From: Desertibacillus haloalkaliphilus
GTDB taxonomy: Bacteria > Bacillota > Bacilli > Bacillales > KJ1-10-99
DNA: 54,795 bases
Assembly (NCBI RefSeq): GCF_019039105.1
Contig: NZ_JAHPIV010000020.1
Coordinates: 1-54,795 of the forward strand
Direction of reading: 5' to 3'
The position numbers were made by a program, and so were the translations under genes. Below the pieces are notes generated by a model. The model saw only the letters and a list, made by a program, of their open reading frames with translations, had not been told where the DNA came from and did not search any database. Of this stretch, positions 27,500-36,769 are shown one piece after another (position 1 is the stretch's first letter; each line of letters opens with the position of its first letter).

Positions 27500-27991
27500 T
27501 TATTGAGCTGTTTTTTTGTTAAACTCTTGGCCCATTCCCTGTAAGAATCCGAGTAGTGTTGTCATTGAAGCATTAACATCTGGATCTCGCATTTGTTTTA
27601 CCATACCCCATAGACCGATAGGCTCCTGTCTACCAGTACGGTCTGCCGTCTTGTCTAGCCCTTGAGATACACCGTTTAGCATCTGCTCAAGTTGATCCGG
27701 ATCCATTCGTCCTAAAAATTGAAACGCGCTCGTTCCATTCCGAATCACGCGATGCATCGTCGGTTGATTCATTTGCTCGACAGCCAAGGCACCAACCTTA
27801 TCTCGCGTCCGTAGTAACCCTTTTACCATATCGAGAATGCCTGCTTCATGAAGTTCCTCGATAATTTCCATGAAGGTCATTAAAGATTCATGGTTGTCTG
27901 CTGTCATATCAACAAGCTTCTTAATCGCCTCTGCACGTTCTTCTACTTCAGATGGTGTCTGTTTTTCAATTTGCGTGATCTGTTTTGCCAT
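27500..27991 (-). CDS. DUF1641 protein (YrhD-like)
   Basis: 163 residues from ATG 27991, with GAGGGGGG 7 nt upstream. A helical protein with KLVDMTADNHESLMTFMEIIEELHEAGILDMVKGLL and a C-terminal PIGLWGMVKQMRDPDVNASMTTLLGFLQGMGQ block, characteristic of DUF1641 proteins. In B. subtilis YrhD is adjacent to the formate dehydrogenase gene yrhE, as here; the start overlaps the fdh end by 26 nt. Likely an accessory or structural subunit. Confidence 0.88.
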   Translation of the reverse strand: MAKQITQIEKQTPSEVEERAEAIKKLVDMTADNHESLMTFMEIIEELHEAGILDMVKGLLRTRDKVGALAVEQMNQPTMHRVIRNGTSAFQFLGRMDPDQLEQMLNGVSQGLDKTADRTGRQEPIGLWGMVKQMRDPDVNASMTTLLGFLQGMGQEFNKKTAQ

Positions 27992-30956
27992 AGTCGCCCC
28001 CCTCACTTTCAATCAGTTCAGATATCGGAGTGTAATCATCGCGGTCCCATTTTTCTTCTACCTTTACCCCAAGCTGTGGTTGACGATTACCGAACCGGTA
28101 ATTTTGCCGCGGTAATGGCGAATCTCCTTCTACCTCAAGAACCTCCATCTTCACACTCATTTCTTTGTACGCCGGCGTGTGCGTAATCTTATCGTGATAG
28201 CTACTTGTCAATGCATTCACAGCTGATAACTCTTCCCGTGAATTCATTGGTAAGTATAATTCTTTGCCTTTGACCCGATCCGTTACTAATACACGAATTT
28301 CCACTTCGCCATAAGGTGACGTTAAGCGAACTAAGGCGCCTGTATCGATCTCACGCTCTTTCGCAAGTTCAGGTGATATTTCTAGCCATGGCCCCGGCAC
28401 TTTATGAGTGATTGCCTCTGATTGATACGTCATATTTCCTTCATGGAAGTGCTCCAATAATCGGCCATTGTTAAGGTGAAGGTCATATTCGTCTCCAGGA
28501 ACAAATGGTTGACGCCACTGAACCGGGAATAGCTTTGCTTTACCGTCGTTAAATGCAAACTTATCTTCATATAAAAGTGGTGTGCTTGTTCCATCTTTCT
28601 TCACTGGCCATAATTGACTCTCCCAATTTTCTAGTCGATCATAACTAACACCAGCAAAGATACTTGTAATGCTTGCCACCTCGTCCATGACTTCCTTCGG
28701 GCTAGCATAGTTCCAATTCGCCCCTAGACGGTTAGCTACTAGTTGGAAGATTTCCCAATCCGGCTTACTGTCACCAAGCAGCTCTAACACTTGATAGAAG
28801 CGCTGGATGCGTCGCTCCGTATTTGTAAATGTCCCTTCTTTTTCTAAACTTGGTGCCGCTGGTAAGATCACATCGGCAAACTCGCATGTCTTCGAGAAAA
28901 AGATATCTTGGACAACGAAGAAATCGAGCTTTTCAAATGCAGCATGAACATGATTAATGTTTGCGTCAACGAGGCCCATATCTTCACCGAACAAATACAT
29001 CCCTTTTACCTTTCCATCATGAATCGCTTCAACAATTTGGTGATTGTTTAAGCCTGGCTTTTTCGGTAAAGTCGTGCCCCACGCTTGCTCGTATTTCCCT
29101 CTTACTTCATCATTTTCAACTGGTTCATACCCTGGAAGCCATGCTGGCATCGTTCCAAAATCACACGCACCTTGAACATTGTTATGTCCACGTAATGGGT
29201 ATGCGCCCGTTCCCGGCTTACCGTAGTTTCCTGTTACTAATAGTAAGTTAGAAATGGCTGTACTTGTTTCTGTTCCACCAATATGCTGGGTCACACCCAT
29301 TGCCCAGCCAATACACATTGTGTCAGCTTCATGAATCATCGTGGCAAGTTCAATGAGCCGATCCTTACTTAACCCAGTTTCTTGCTCCGCATAATCAAGT
29401 GTGTATTCCTCAAGTGATTCAACGAATTCGTCATAGCCATTTACCCGGTCATTAATAAAATCTGTATCGGCCCAGCCTTGATCAATAATATATTTCGTAA
29501 CAGCTTGAATCCAAATAATATCGGTGGATGGCTGTGGATGTAAGAACAGATCAGCCATCTCTGCTAGTTCATGTCTACGTAAATCCGCAACAATTAATTT
29601 TTGGCCGCGTAATTTATGAGCACGTTTAATACGAGTAGAAAGAACTGGATGTGATTCAGCTGGATTTGCACCAATGATAAACACTAAATCAGCACTCGAT
29701 AGATCATCAATGGTGCCAGAGTCGCCACCAATACCAACTGTGCGCATTAACCCCGCTGATGCCGGTGATTGACAGTAACGCGAGCAGTTATCAACATTAT
29801 TGGTTTGCATCACTTGTCTAGATAGTTTTTGAAACAAATAATTTTCCTCATTTGAACATTTTGAGGAGGAGATGAACCCTAGTGAGTCAGGACCATACGT
29901 ATCTTTTGTTTCCTGCAGTTTTGAAGCCACAAGTGTTAGTGCTTCATCCCACGTCGCTTCAACAAACGTATCTCCTTTTCGAATTAACGGCTTCGTTAGG
30001 CGTTCTTCACTATTGACAAAATCCCAGCCCCATTTTCCTTTGACACACGTAGAGATCCCGTTAACAGGAGCATCTGGCTGTGGTTGGATTTTTAAAATGT
30101 CACGATCTTTCGTCCAAACTTCAAAGCTACAGCCAACACCGCAATATGTGCAAACCGTTTTAGTTTTATCAATTCGGTCTTCACGCATTGTTGCTTCAAC
30201 ATTAGAAATGGTGAATATTTCTTTATAGCCAGGTTCAACTTCTTTTGTTAGGTCGATCATCGGTTCAAGCACGTCTTTTGGCATCCCGGTCATATACCCT
30301 GCTTCCCCTAGCATTGATTTTTCCATTAAGGCATTACAAGGACAAACAGATACACAATGACCGCAAGAAACACAAGACGACTCATTTATCGGTACATCAT
30401 CATCCCAAATCACCCGTGGTTGTTCACGTTTCCAATCAATACTTAACACTTCACTCACTTGTAAGTCTTGGCAGGCCTCAACACAAAGCCCACATAGAAT
30501 ACATTGATCTGGTTCATAACGATACATCGGATGTGAATTATCTGCTGGGTACGGCTTCGGTTTAAATTCATATTTTTGGTGTTCGATCTCCAAATACTCC
30601 GCCGTATTATGTACAACACAGTTCCCATTGTTATTATCACAAACCGTACAATACAGCTCGTGATTTTTTAAAATTCGTTGCATCCCTTCTCTTTGTGCCT
30701 CTTTCGCACGGTCAGATAATGTAAGAATCGTCATCCCTGGTTCAGCTTCTGTAGAACAGGAACGCTGGAGTTCGCCATTCACCTCAACAAAGCACGTATC
30801 ACACGTTTGTATCGTACCAAACCCAAGATCAGGCTGTGAGGAACAAATACCTGGAACATAGAGGTCTCCTTGCTTTGCCACTTCAAAAATGGATTGCCCC
30901 GGTTTTGCTTGGTGCTCTTTTCCATTAATATGGATTGAAAAACGTTGCTCGTTCAT
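27966..30956 (-). CDS. Molybdenum-dependent formate dehydrogenase, catalytic subunit
   Basis: 996 residues from ATG 30956, set by AGGTGAT at 5 nt rather than the in-frame ATG at 30971. Oxidises formate to CO2. Order: N-terminal [2Fe-2S] domain (CSSQPDLGFG, CDTCFVEVNG, RSCSTE), His/Cys cluster loop, two [4Fe-4S] motifs (CILCGLCVEAC, CVSCGHCVSVC), the MopB [4Fe-4S] motif CTYCGVGCSFEV, then bis-MGD domains. The Mo ligand is probably the Cys in NCSRYCQSP, so this is a Cys, not Sec, enzyme. Soluble YrhE/YjgC type; the electron acceptor is unknown. Confidence 0.95.
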   Translation of the reverse strand: MNEQRFSIHINGKEHQAKPGQSIFEVAKQGDLYVPGICSSQPDLGFGTIQTCDTCFVEVNGELQRSCSTEAEPGMTILTLSDRAKEAQREGMQRILKNHELYCTVCDNNNGNCVVHNTAEYLEIEHQKYEFKPKPYPADNSHPMYRYEPDQCILCGLCVEACQDLQVSEVLSIDWKREQPRVIWDDDVPINESSCVSCGHCVSVCPCNALMEKSMLGEAGYMTGMPKDVLEPMIDLTKEVEPGYKEIFTISNVEATMREDRIDKTKTVCTYCGVGCSFEVWTKDRDILKIQPQPDAPVNGISTCVKGKWGWDFVNSEERLTKPLIRKGDTFVEATWDEALTLVASKLQETKDTYGPDSLGFISSSKCSNEENYLFQKLSRQVMQTNNVDNCSRYCQSPASAGLMRTVGIGGDSGTIDDLSSADLVFIIGANPAESHPVLSTRIKRAHKLRGQKLIVADLRRHELAEMADLFLHPQPSTDIIWIQAVTKYIIDQGWADTDFINDRVNGYDEFVESLEEYTLDYAEQETGLSKDRLIELATMIHEADTMCIGWAMGVTQHIGGTETSTAISNLLLVTGNYGKPGTGAYPLRGHNNVQGACDFGTMPAWLPGYEPVENDEVRGKYEQAWGTTLPKKPGLNNHQIVEAIHDGKVKGMYLFGEDMGLVDANINHVHAAFEKLDFFVVQDIFFSKTCEFADVILPAAPSLEKEGTFTNTERRIQRFYQVLELLGDSKPDWEIFQLVANRLGANWNYASPKEVMDEVASITSIFAGVSYDRLENWESQLWPVKKDGTSTPLLYEDKFAFNDGKAKLFPVQWRQPFVPGDEYDLHLNNGRLLEHFHEGNMTYQSEAITHKVPGPWLEISPELAKEREIDTGALVRLTSPYGEVEIRVLVTDRVKGKELYLPMNSREELSAVNALTSSYHDKITHTPAYKEMSVKMEVLEVEGDSPLPRQNYRFGNRQPQLGVKVEEKWDRDDYTPISELIESEGGDYGKTDHAN

Positions 30957-31024
30957 CTTATCACCTGCCATCTCTACTTTATTTTTCTATTATCAAGTTT
31001 TTCCCTTTTGTTTCATTTCATACC

Positions 31025-31056
31025 ACAAAGTTAGAACGGAACCCGCTCTAACTTTG
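31025..31056 (-). terminator. Hairpin at the end of the OFA transporter gene
   Basis: CAAAGTTAGA and TCTAACTTTG form a perfect 10-bp stem overlapping the stop codon. No long U-tract, so termination may be partial and allow read-through into the formate dehydrogenase gene. Confidence 0.45.
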
Positions 31057-32304
31057 GTTTGCCAATTTTAATTTTTCTTGTCGGATCCCATTAATATCTC
31101 TCTTGGTTAGATAAGCCGCACCTAATGCCGTCGCCAATAGCACAGCAAAAATATAAAATGCAGAATCATAATTGCCCATCGTTTCTCGAATCGTAGAAAC
31201 AATTGTTGGTCCAACGACACCGGCAACCGCCCATGACGTCAATAAATATCCATGAATCGCACCTAATTGCTTCGTTCCAAACATATCACCGATAAATGCC
31301 GGTAGCGAAGCAAACCCGCCACCATACATCGATACAATCAGGTACATTAAAATTTGAAAGATGATCGCATTCGTCACCATTGGTAAAATTAAAAAGGCAA
31401 CAACCTGAACAATAAAGAATAATAGGTAAACATTTTCACGTCCGATGTAATCAGAAAATGATGCCCACGCAATACGGCCCCCACCGTTGAAAAGCCCCAT
31501 CACACCAACTACTGTCGCTGCAGCCATCGTCGACATTCCAACCGTTTCTTGGGCCATAGGCGATGCGACAGCAATCAACATAATCCCTGCAGAAATATTG
31601 ATAAACATCATCCACCATAACAGCCAAAATCGTTTGGTCTTAATCGCTTCGTTAGCTGTCAGCTGTGAGAGGTCCTCTTTTTTGACCAATTTCCCTTCAT
31701 CTGTTTGCTCTTTTTGAGAGGCAGGCATCCAGTCTTCTGGTGGTCTCGCAATATAAGATGCACCTAAAGCCATTAAGATAAAATAAACGCCTCCAAGTAG
31801 ATAGAAGGTCATGGTTAACCCCATCATTTCAATTAATGACGCAGCAACAGGACTGGCAATTAATGAACCTGCACCAAAACCAAATACGGCCATTCCCGTT
31901 GCTAACCCACGACGGTCCGGAAACCACTTAACGAGCGTTGATACAGGTGCAATATAACCGATTCCAAGACCAAAACCACCGATGACCCCGTACGTTAAGT
32001 AGAATCCATATAAAGAGCCAGCACTTATTGAAAGACCTGTTCCAATTAACCCTCCACTAAACAAAACAGCTGCGACAAACGCAGACACACGTGGCCCTCG
32101 TTTTTCAACAAACCTTCCAAAAAAAGCAGCCGATGTCCCGAGGAAAAAGATCGCTATCGTAAAGGCTACGGTCACATTAGCCCCTGTCCACCCCAATTCT
32201 TCCACCATTGGTGTTTGAAAGACACTATAGGCATACACCGACCCAATCGATAAATGTATAAAAATCGCAGATAGAGCTATTAACCACCGGTTTTTTTGTT
32301 TCAT
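31048..32304 (-). CDS. OFA-family MFS transporter (oxalate/formate antiporter type)
   Basis: 418 residues from ATG 32304, with AAAGGAGA 7-8 nt upstream; the frame continues to 32349 without a better site. Twelve membrane segments. N-terminal FIHLSIGSVYAYSVFQTPM and the GIGYIAPVSTLVKWFPDRRGLATG loop are typical of the oxalate:formate antiporter family. Its place directly before the formate dehydrogenase gene supports formate (or formate/oxalate) transport, but OFA homologues also carry other carboxylates. Confidence 0.88.
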   Translation of the reverse strand: MKQKNRWLIALSAIFIHLSIGSVYAYSVFQTPMVEELGWTGANVTVAFTIAIFFLGTSAAFFGRFVEKRGPRVSAFVAAVLFSGGLIGTGLSISAGSLYGFYLTYGVIGGFGLGIGYIAPVSTLVKWFPDRRGLATGMAVFGFGAGSLIASPVAASLIEMMGLTMTFYLLGGVYFILMALGASYIARPPEDWMPASQKEQTDEGKLVKKEDLSQLTANEAIKTKRFWLLWWMMFINISAGIMLIAVASPMAQETVGMSTMAAATVVGVMGLFNGGGRIAWASFSDYIGRENVYLLFFIVQVVAFLILPMVTNAIIFQILMYLIVSMYGGGFASLPAFIGDMFGTKQLGAIHGYLLTSWAVAGVVGPTIVSTIRETMGNYDSAFYIFAVLLATALGAAYLTKRDINGIRQEKLKLANQS

Positions 32305-32489
32305 TGATCTTCTCCTTTCAAATGTATTCTCGTAAATAGTAGTAACCATATTTTATAAAAGCTGGTCATGTAAAATATCCCAGTAATAGCCTTTGCTCTT
32401 CTAACCTAACTTGGAGAAATTTCATGCCATAAAAATTCGAATACGTTCAGAAAATAGAAAAACAACTACGTAATTCAAGGGTGATCAAT

Positions 32490-33938
32490 ATGAATACAGT
32501 TAAAACAGAATGGTTCGGTAATATAAAAGGTGATATTCTAGCTGGGATTGTTGTCGCCCTCGCCTTAATCCCAGAAGCGATCGCCTTCTCAATTATTGCT
32601 GGAGTCGATCCAATGGTCGGCTTATATAGCTCCTTTTTAATCCCTATCGTCATCGCTTTTGTTGGTGGCAGACCCGGGATGATCTCTGCTGCCACTGGCG
32701 CAATGGCACTATTAATGATCGACCTTGTCGCGCAACACGGTCTAGAATATTTGCTGGCAGCAACTATCTTAACAGGAGTTTTACAAATTGTTTTCGGTAT
32801 TTTAAAACTAGCACGCTTTATGAAATTTATCCCCCGTTCCGTCATGGTCGGGTTCGTTAACGCATTAGCGATTTTGATTTTCACATCACAAATCCCACAT
32901 TTAACCGGTCAAGGTGGGGTTGTATTAGTGCTTGCTGCTGTAACGCTAGCGATCATTTACCTATTTCCATATATTACAAATGCAATTCCTTCAACACTTG
33001 TTGCCATCATCGCGGTGACAGCATTTACAATGTTTTCTGGTTTGAACGTATTTACGGTCGGTGATATGGGTTCGTTAACACAAACGTTACCGGTCTTTTT
33101 GCTACCACAAGTACCATTTACCTATGAAACGATGGCGATTATTTTCCCATATGCACTCGCGTTAACGGTTGTCGGTATACTTGAATCGTTACTTACAGCG
33201 GCGATTGTTGATGATATGACGGATACAGGTTCAAACAAAAATAGGGAAAGCCGCGGGCAAGGGATTGCCAATATCGTTGCCGGGTGCTTTGGCGGGATGG
33301 CCGGCTGTGCGATGATTGGACAATCTGTCATTAATGTCAAATCAGGCGGCCGCGGTCGATTGTCTACTCTCATTGCCGGTGTCGTGCTGATTCTACTCAT
33401 CATCCTCCTTGGCCATATTGTCGTCCAAATTCCAATGGCCGCTTTAGCAGGTGTGATGGTAATGGTCTCGATTAGTACGTTTGATTGGAATTCGTTAAAA
33501 ACATTATTTATCGTACCTGCTACTGACGCGATTGTTATGGTTGTCACTGTCGTTGTCGTTGTCGTGACACATGACCTTTCAAAAGGGGTACTTGCCGGAA
33601 TTCTCTTAAGTGCCGTCTTCTTCGTTTCAAAAATTTCAAAAGTGGGTATAGAAAGTAAACTCGATGACAAAAAAGGAAAGAGAACTTATTTTATCAAAGG
33701 ACAATTATTTTTTGCTTCGGTTACAGAATCAATCGAGGGCTTTGATTTTAAAGAAGACTTGAATGAAGTCGAACTAAATTTAACATACGCCCATATTTGG
33801 GATGACTCTGCCGTTGCAGCGATGGAAAAGATTATAGGAAAGTTTGAGGAAAATGGAACTGAGGTTACGATTACAGGCCTGAATGAAGCGAGTACACTTC
33901 TCGTCGAAAAACTTCGCCACAAACTAGGTAGTCATTAA
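32490..33938 (+). CDS. SulP-family anion transporter with STAS domain (second copy)
   Basis: 482 residues from ATG 32490, AAGGG 9-10 nt upstream; a GTG at 32481 is the alternative. Very similar along its length to the SulP protein at 23706-25163 (same [21 protein letters not shown] and [20 protein letters not shown] blocks), with the STAS domain near the C-terminus ([22 protein letters not shown]). It is followed 12 nt later by usp, so the pair forms an operon. The two copies face in opposite directions about 8 kb apart. Confidence 0.93.
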   Translation: MNTVKTEWFGNIKGDILAGIVVALALIPEAIAFSIIAGVDPMVGLYSSFLIPIVIAFVGGRPGMISAATGAMALLMIDLVAQHGLEYLLAATILTGVLQIVFGILKLARFMKFIPRSVMVGFVNALAILIFTSQIPHLTGQGGVVLVLAAVTLAIIYLFPYITNAIPSTLVAIIAVTAFTMFSGLNVFTVGDMGSLTQTLPVFLLPQVPFTYETMAIIFPYALALTVVGILESLLTAAIVDDMTDTGSNKNRESRGQGIANIVAGCFGGMAGCAMIGQSVINVKSGGRGRLSTLIAGVVLILLIILLGHIVVQIPMAALAGVMVMVSISTFDWNSLKTLFIVPATDAIVMVVTVVVVVVTHDLSKGVLAGILLSAVFFVSKISKVGIESKLDDKKGKRTYFIKGQLFFASVTESIEGFDFKEDLNEVELNLTYAHIWDDSAVAAMEKIIGKFEENGTEVTITGLNEASTLLVEKLRHKLGSH

Positions 33939-33950
33939 AGGGGGAGGCAG

Positions 33951-34364
33951 ATGTTTAACAAAATTTTACTGGCCACAGATGGCTCCGATCACGCCATTCG
34001 TGCAACCGACAAAGCCATCGAAGTCGCCAAATCAAATCGAAATGCGACCATCTATATCGTTTATGTCGTCGAAAACTCAAAATCGGAAGTGCTCGACAAC
34101 TGGAATACACTTGGCGCTCAAGAAAAGCGTAAAGAAAAAATTAAAACGACAGAAGATAAAATTAAGGAAGCAGACATCGATTATCGCGTTGAATTTTTAC
34201 AAGGTGAGCCGGGGCCAACGATTGTCAAACATGCCAACGACAATGATTTCGACCTCGTTCTCTTAGGTAGCCGTGGCCTCAATCGCCTCCAGGAATTAGT
34301 GCTCGGTAGCGTTAGTCATAAAGTGGCCAAACGTGCCAACTGCGCTGTGATGATTATTAAATAA
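33951..34364 (+). CDS. Universal stress protein (UspA family)
   Basis: 137 residues, a single Usp domain with LLATDGSDHAIRATDKAIEVA and the nucleotide motif GSRGLNRLQELVLGSVSHK (G-2x-G-9x-G-S). AGGGGGAGG lies 6 nt before the ATG. It is 12 nt after the sulP gene, the tightest coupling of a Usp to a SulP transporter in the window; a regulatory or energy-sensing role for the transporter is an inference. Confidence 0.92.
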   Translation: MFNKILLATDGSDHAIRATDKAIEVAKSNRNATIYIVYVVENSKSEVLDNWNTLGAQEKRKEKIKTTEDKIKEADIDYRVEFLQGEPGPTIVKHANDNDFDLVLLGSRGLNRLQELVLGSVSHKVAKRANCAVMIIK

Positions 34365-34445
34365 AAGTTGGAAGGGCATAGTATTGTTAATCGCGAATAA
34401 AATAATAGAAAGAAAAGCCTTACATCATGCCTGGAGGTGTATACC

Positions 34446-34946
34446 ATGTTCAAAAATCTTTTATTAGCGACAGACGGCTCCACATATGCTGTGAATGCTG
34501 CCACTAAAGCGATTGAAATTGCGACATTAAACCGTGAGGCAACGATCGATATTGTCTATGTTGTTGATCATGCAAAAGCAAAATCAGATGTATTAGAACA
34601 TTGGAACGCCATCGATGCCTGGCAAGGTCGTCAGAAAAAAGTAACTGCAACTGAAAAACTAATGGAAAAAGCAGGTGTTCGTTACCGCACACATTTTCTC
34701 CATGGCACCCCTGGACCAACACTCGTCAAGCATGCAAATGAAGGTAATTATGACCTGATGATTGTCGGCAGTCGTGGTAAGAACAAACTGCAGCAACTTG
34801 TGCTTGGCAGCGTGAGCCATAAAGTCGCTAAACGCGTCAATTGTCCGGTGATGATTATCAAAGGTAAATATGTTAGTAACATTAAAAATGTAAGCGCTAA
34901 CAAAGGTGTTGTTACGATCAACGCCTTACGTGACCGTTCGTCATAA
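34446..34946 (+). CDS. Universal stress protein with C-terminal extension
   Basis: 166 residues from ATG 34446; GGAGGTG is 6-7 nt upstream. The Usp domain (LLATDGSTYAVNAATKAIEIA ... GSRGKNKLQQLVLGSVSHK) is followed by about 28 extra residues (GKYVSNIKNVSANKGVVTIN) not seen in the two neighbours. It is the third Usp gene near a SulP transporter in the accessory block and ends before a terminator. Confidence 0.9.
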   Translation: MFKNLLLATDGSTYAVNAATKAIEIATLNREATIDIVYVVDHAKAKSDVLEHWNAIDAWQGRQKKVTATEKLMEKAGVRYRTHFLHGTPGPTLVKHANEGNYDLMIVGSRGKNKLQQLVLGSVSHKVAKRVNCPVMIIKGKYVSNIKNVSANKGVVTINALRDRSS

Positions 34947-35033
34947 TCTATGTGTATGAGGCTAAAGTTAGGTGAAGGCAGTACGATTTCGGCACAACTG
35001 TCCACTTTTTACTCTTTATCATATATCAGAAAA

Positions 35034-35069
35034 AAATCAGCCATGAACCTTCATGACTGATTTCGTTTT
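35034..35069. terminator. Bidirectional terminator between usp and minJ
   Basis: AAATCAG-CATGAA pairs with TTCATG-CTGATTT; CGTTTTT follows on the plus side and TTTTTT on the minus side. Confidence 0.85.
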
Positions 35070-35071
35070 TC

Positions 35072-36268
35072 CTATACAACTGAATCTTGCAGTGGGTAAT
35101 CCTCCTTGACAAACAGCACGCCAATTTGGTGATGGCCTCCCTCATAGAGAGCCGCTTGTGCATAGCGAATTTCACCGGCATGATCTTTCACTTCTAACTT
35201 ACAAAAGGCTGAATTTTTTTGGAGGCCTTCATAAAACTCAAGATCGGTTTTGACAGGGATTCCATTCACTTTCGTAATCACTTCGCCGACCTTCAGCTTC
35301 ATTTTTTCCGCAGTCGTCCCTGGAATCACACCGAGAATAACAATCCCTTGCTCACGCTCCGAGAACATACTCGTCTTCTCATCGGCACGAATGCGATGGA
35401 ACACCCACAAGGCTTCACGCCCACAAATCGCAGCAACAACAAGCAACGGTACGAATACAGGCACATACATCGCCACAGCGGCAAACGCACAGATGACAAG
35501 CCCGAGCGCAAACACACGCTTACCAACAAAGTTCATCATCTCTTGTGGTAATGTAGCACTCACCCACTGTTGAAAACCAACCAAAAACGGAACAAACATC
35601 AAGCTAACTGTCGACTCAGCCCCACCAATCGGAATCATCGGCCACCAAGAAAGGAACGGAATCGCCCCACCAGGGACAAGCAATAAACAAGGAACGAGCC
35701 ACAACCGCTTCGCATCATGAGCCCCGATATACCTTCCTCTTCTGCTGAGGACAAGGCGTGGTGATGTTTGCTTGGCACCATATTTCCATATCAGTACCCC
35801 TTCGGCAAGTAACAGGACACCAAGAAGAATACCGACGTGAATGAGCGAAACCTCTTCAAGCGCGATAACCCATTGACTTATTGTTGCCTGATCCGTATGG
35901 ATGAACGGTAAGAGCATTAAAATGATTAATGACGTTCCAATGGTATATGCCGGCGATAACCAGCGAACTTGACATGTTAAACTAATCCCAATATGAATAA
36001 GAGCAACAAGAACAATCCATTCAAACGGAACGACAAGCCCTAACGCCAATGTAACAGCCGATAGCACTAAACCGACAAGTACTCCTGGCAATAATGGTTG
36101 TATGATATCATCAACGACATCATAGACACGCGTATGGAAGTCATACCGCTCACGCTTCACCCGGCGATACCCAATTAAAAACATGATCACAACACTTATG
36201 TATACGAGTGGATGGATCAAAAACTGTCCAACCCCGATTAGCAAATCAACTGCTATTGTACTTACCAT
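35072..36268 (-). CDS. minJ: MinJ-like PDZ membrane protein (cell division topology)
   Basis: 398 residues: about eight membrane segments in the first 270 residues, then a PDZ domain near the C-terminus (IVILGVIPGTTAEKMKLKVGEVITKVNGIPV). In B. subtilis MinJ (YvjD) links DivIVA to MinD at poles and septa and is encoded next to ctpB, as here. The name rests on architecture and gene order. It stands 500 bp downstream of ctpB on the same strand. Confidence 0.85.
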   Translation of the reverse strand: MVSTIAVDLLIGVGQFLIHPLVYISVVIMFLIGYRRVKRERYDFHTRVYDVVDDIIQPLLPGVLVGLVLSAVTLALGLVVPFEWIVLVALIHIGISLTCQVRWLSPAYTIGTSLIILMLLPFIHTDQATISQWVIALEEVSLIHVGILLGVLLLAEGVLIWKYGAKQTSPRLVLSRRGRYIGAHDAKRLWLVPCLLLVPGGAIPFLSWWPMIPIGGAESTVSLMFVPFLVGFQQWVSATLPQEMMNFVGKRVFALGLVICAFAAVAMYVPVFVPLLVVAAICGREALWVFHRIRADEKTSMFSEREQGIVILGVIPGTTAEKMKLKVGEVITKVNGIPVKTDLEFYEGLQKNSAFCKLEVKDHAGEIRYAQAALYEGGHHQIGVLFVKEDYPLQDSVV

Positions 36269-36379
36269 TTGCTCCCCCTCAACTTCCTGAAAACTACTGT
36301 ATCAAATCGAAAATGTACTTTTAGAGCCTTTTCAAAAGCGGTGTTTCCTCCGTTTGAAGAGACTTTCTAAGATTTTCAC

Positions 36380-36660
36380 CACTCAATTATACCTTATATC
36401 AAGGATCGAGCGGGCACAAACTTGCAGTCTAGACGTACAAAGCGGACCCTCAATACCTTATTTGGTTGATATCGCAGCCATTTCGACCAATGCGGACCGT
36501 GAGTCCTCTATTCATCCAAAACCCGACTGTTTCCTCTAGATTTGTGCTAAATAACGAACCATCTGTCCGGTCACTTCCTAAAAACGATGATTTTGTCACA
36601 AATAAGGGCCGCTCTGTCCACGACTCCCTAGAATCGCCGGATGCTCCCGAAGGCTACCTT
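36380..36660. other. Gene-free spacer with degenerate GCGGAC repeats
   Basis: The 36269-36769 gap has no credible gene. It carries scattered motifs such as AAGCGGACCCTCAATACC (near 36439) and ATGCGGACCGTGAGTCC (near 36487), the same degenerate family as at 4330-4540. Confidence 0.45.
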
Positions 36661-36667
36661 GACCACA

Positions 36668-36714
36668 ACAAAAAAAGCACATTCATAGCCTAGTCCTAAA
36701 CTATGAATGTACTT
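36668..36714 (-). terminator. Terminator after ctpB
   Basis: On the minus strand AAGTACATTCATAG pairs with CTATGAATGTGCTT, followed by TTTTTTTGTTG. Confidence 0.88.
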
Positions 36715-36769
36715 CGACAATTCAAGGATTTGTTCCTGCTTTTTGACTTCGTTCTTGCGTGGTCAGTGA

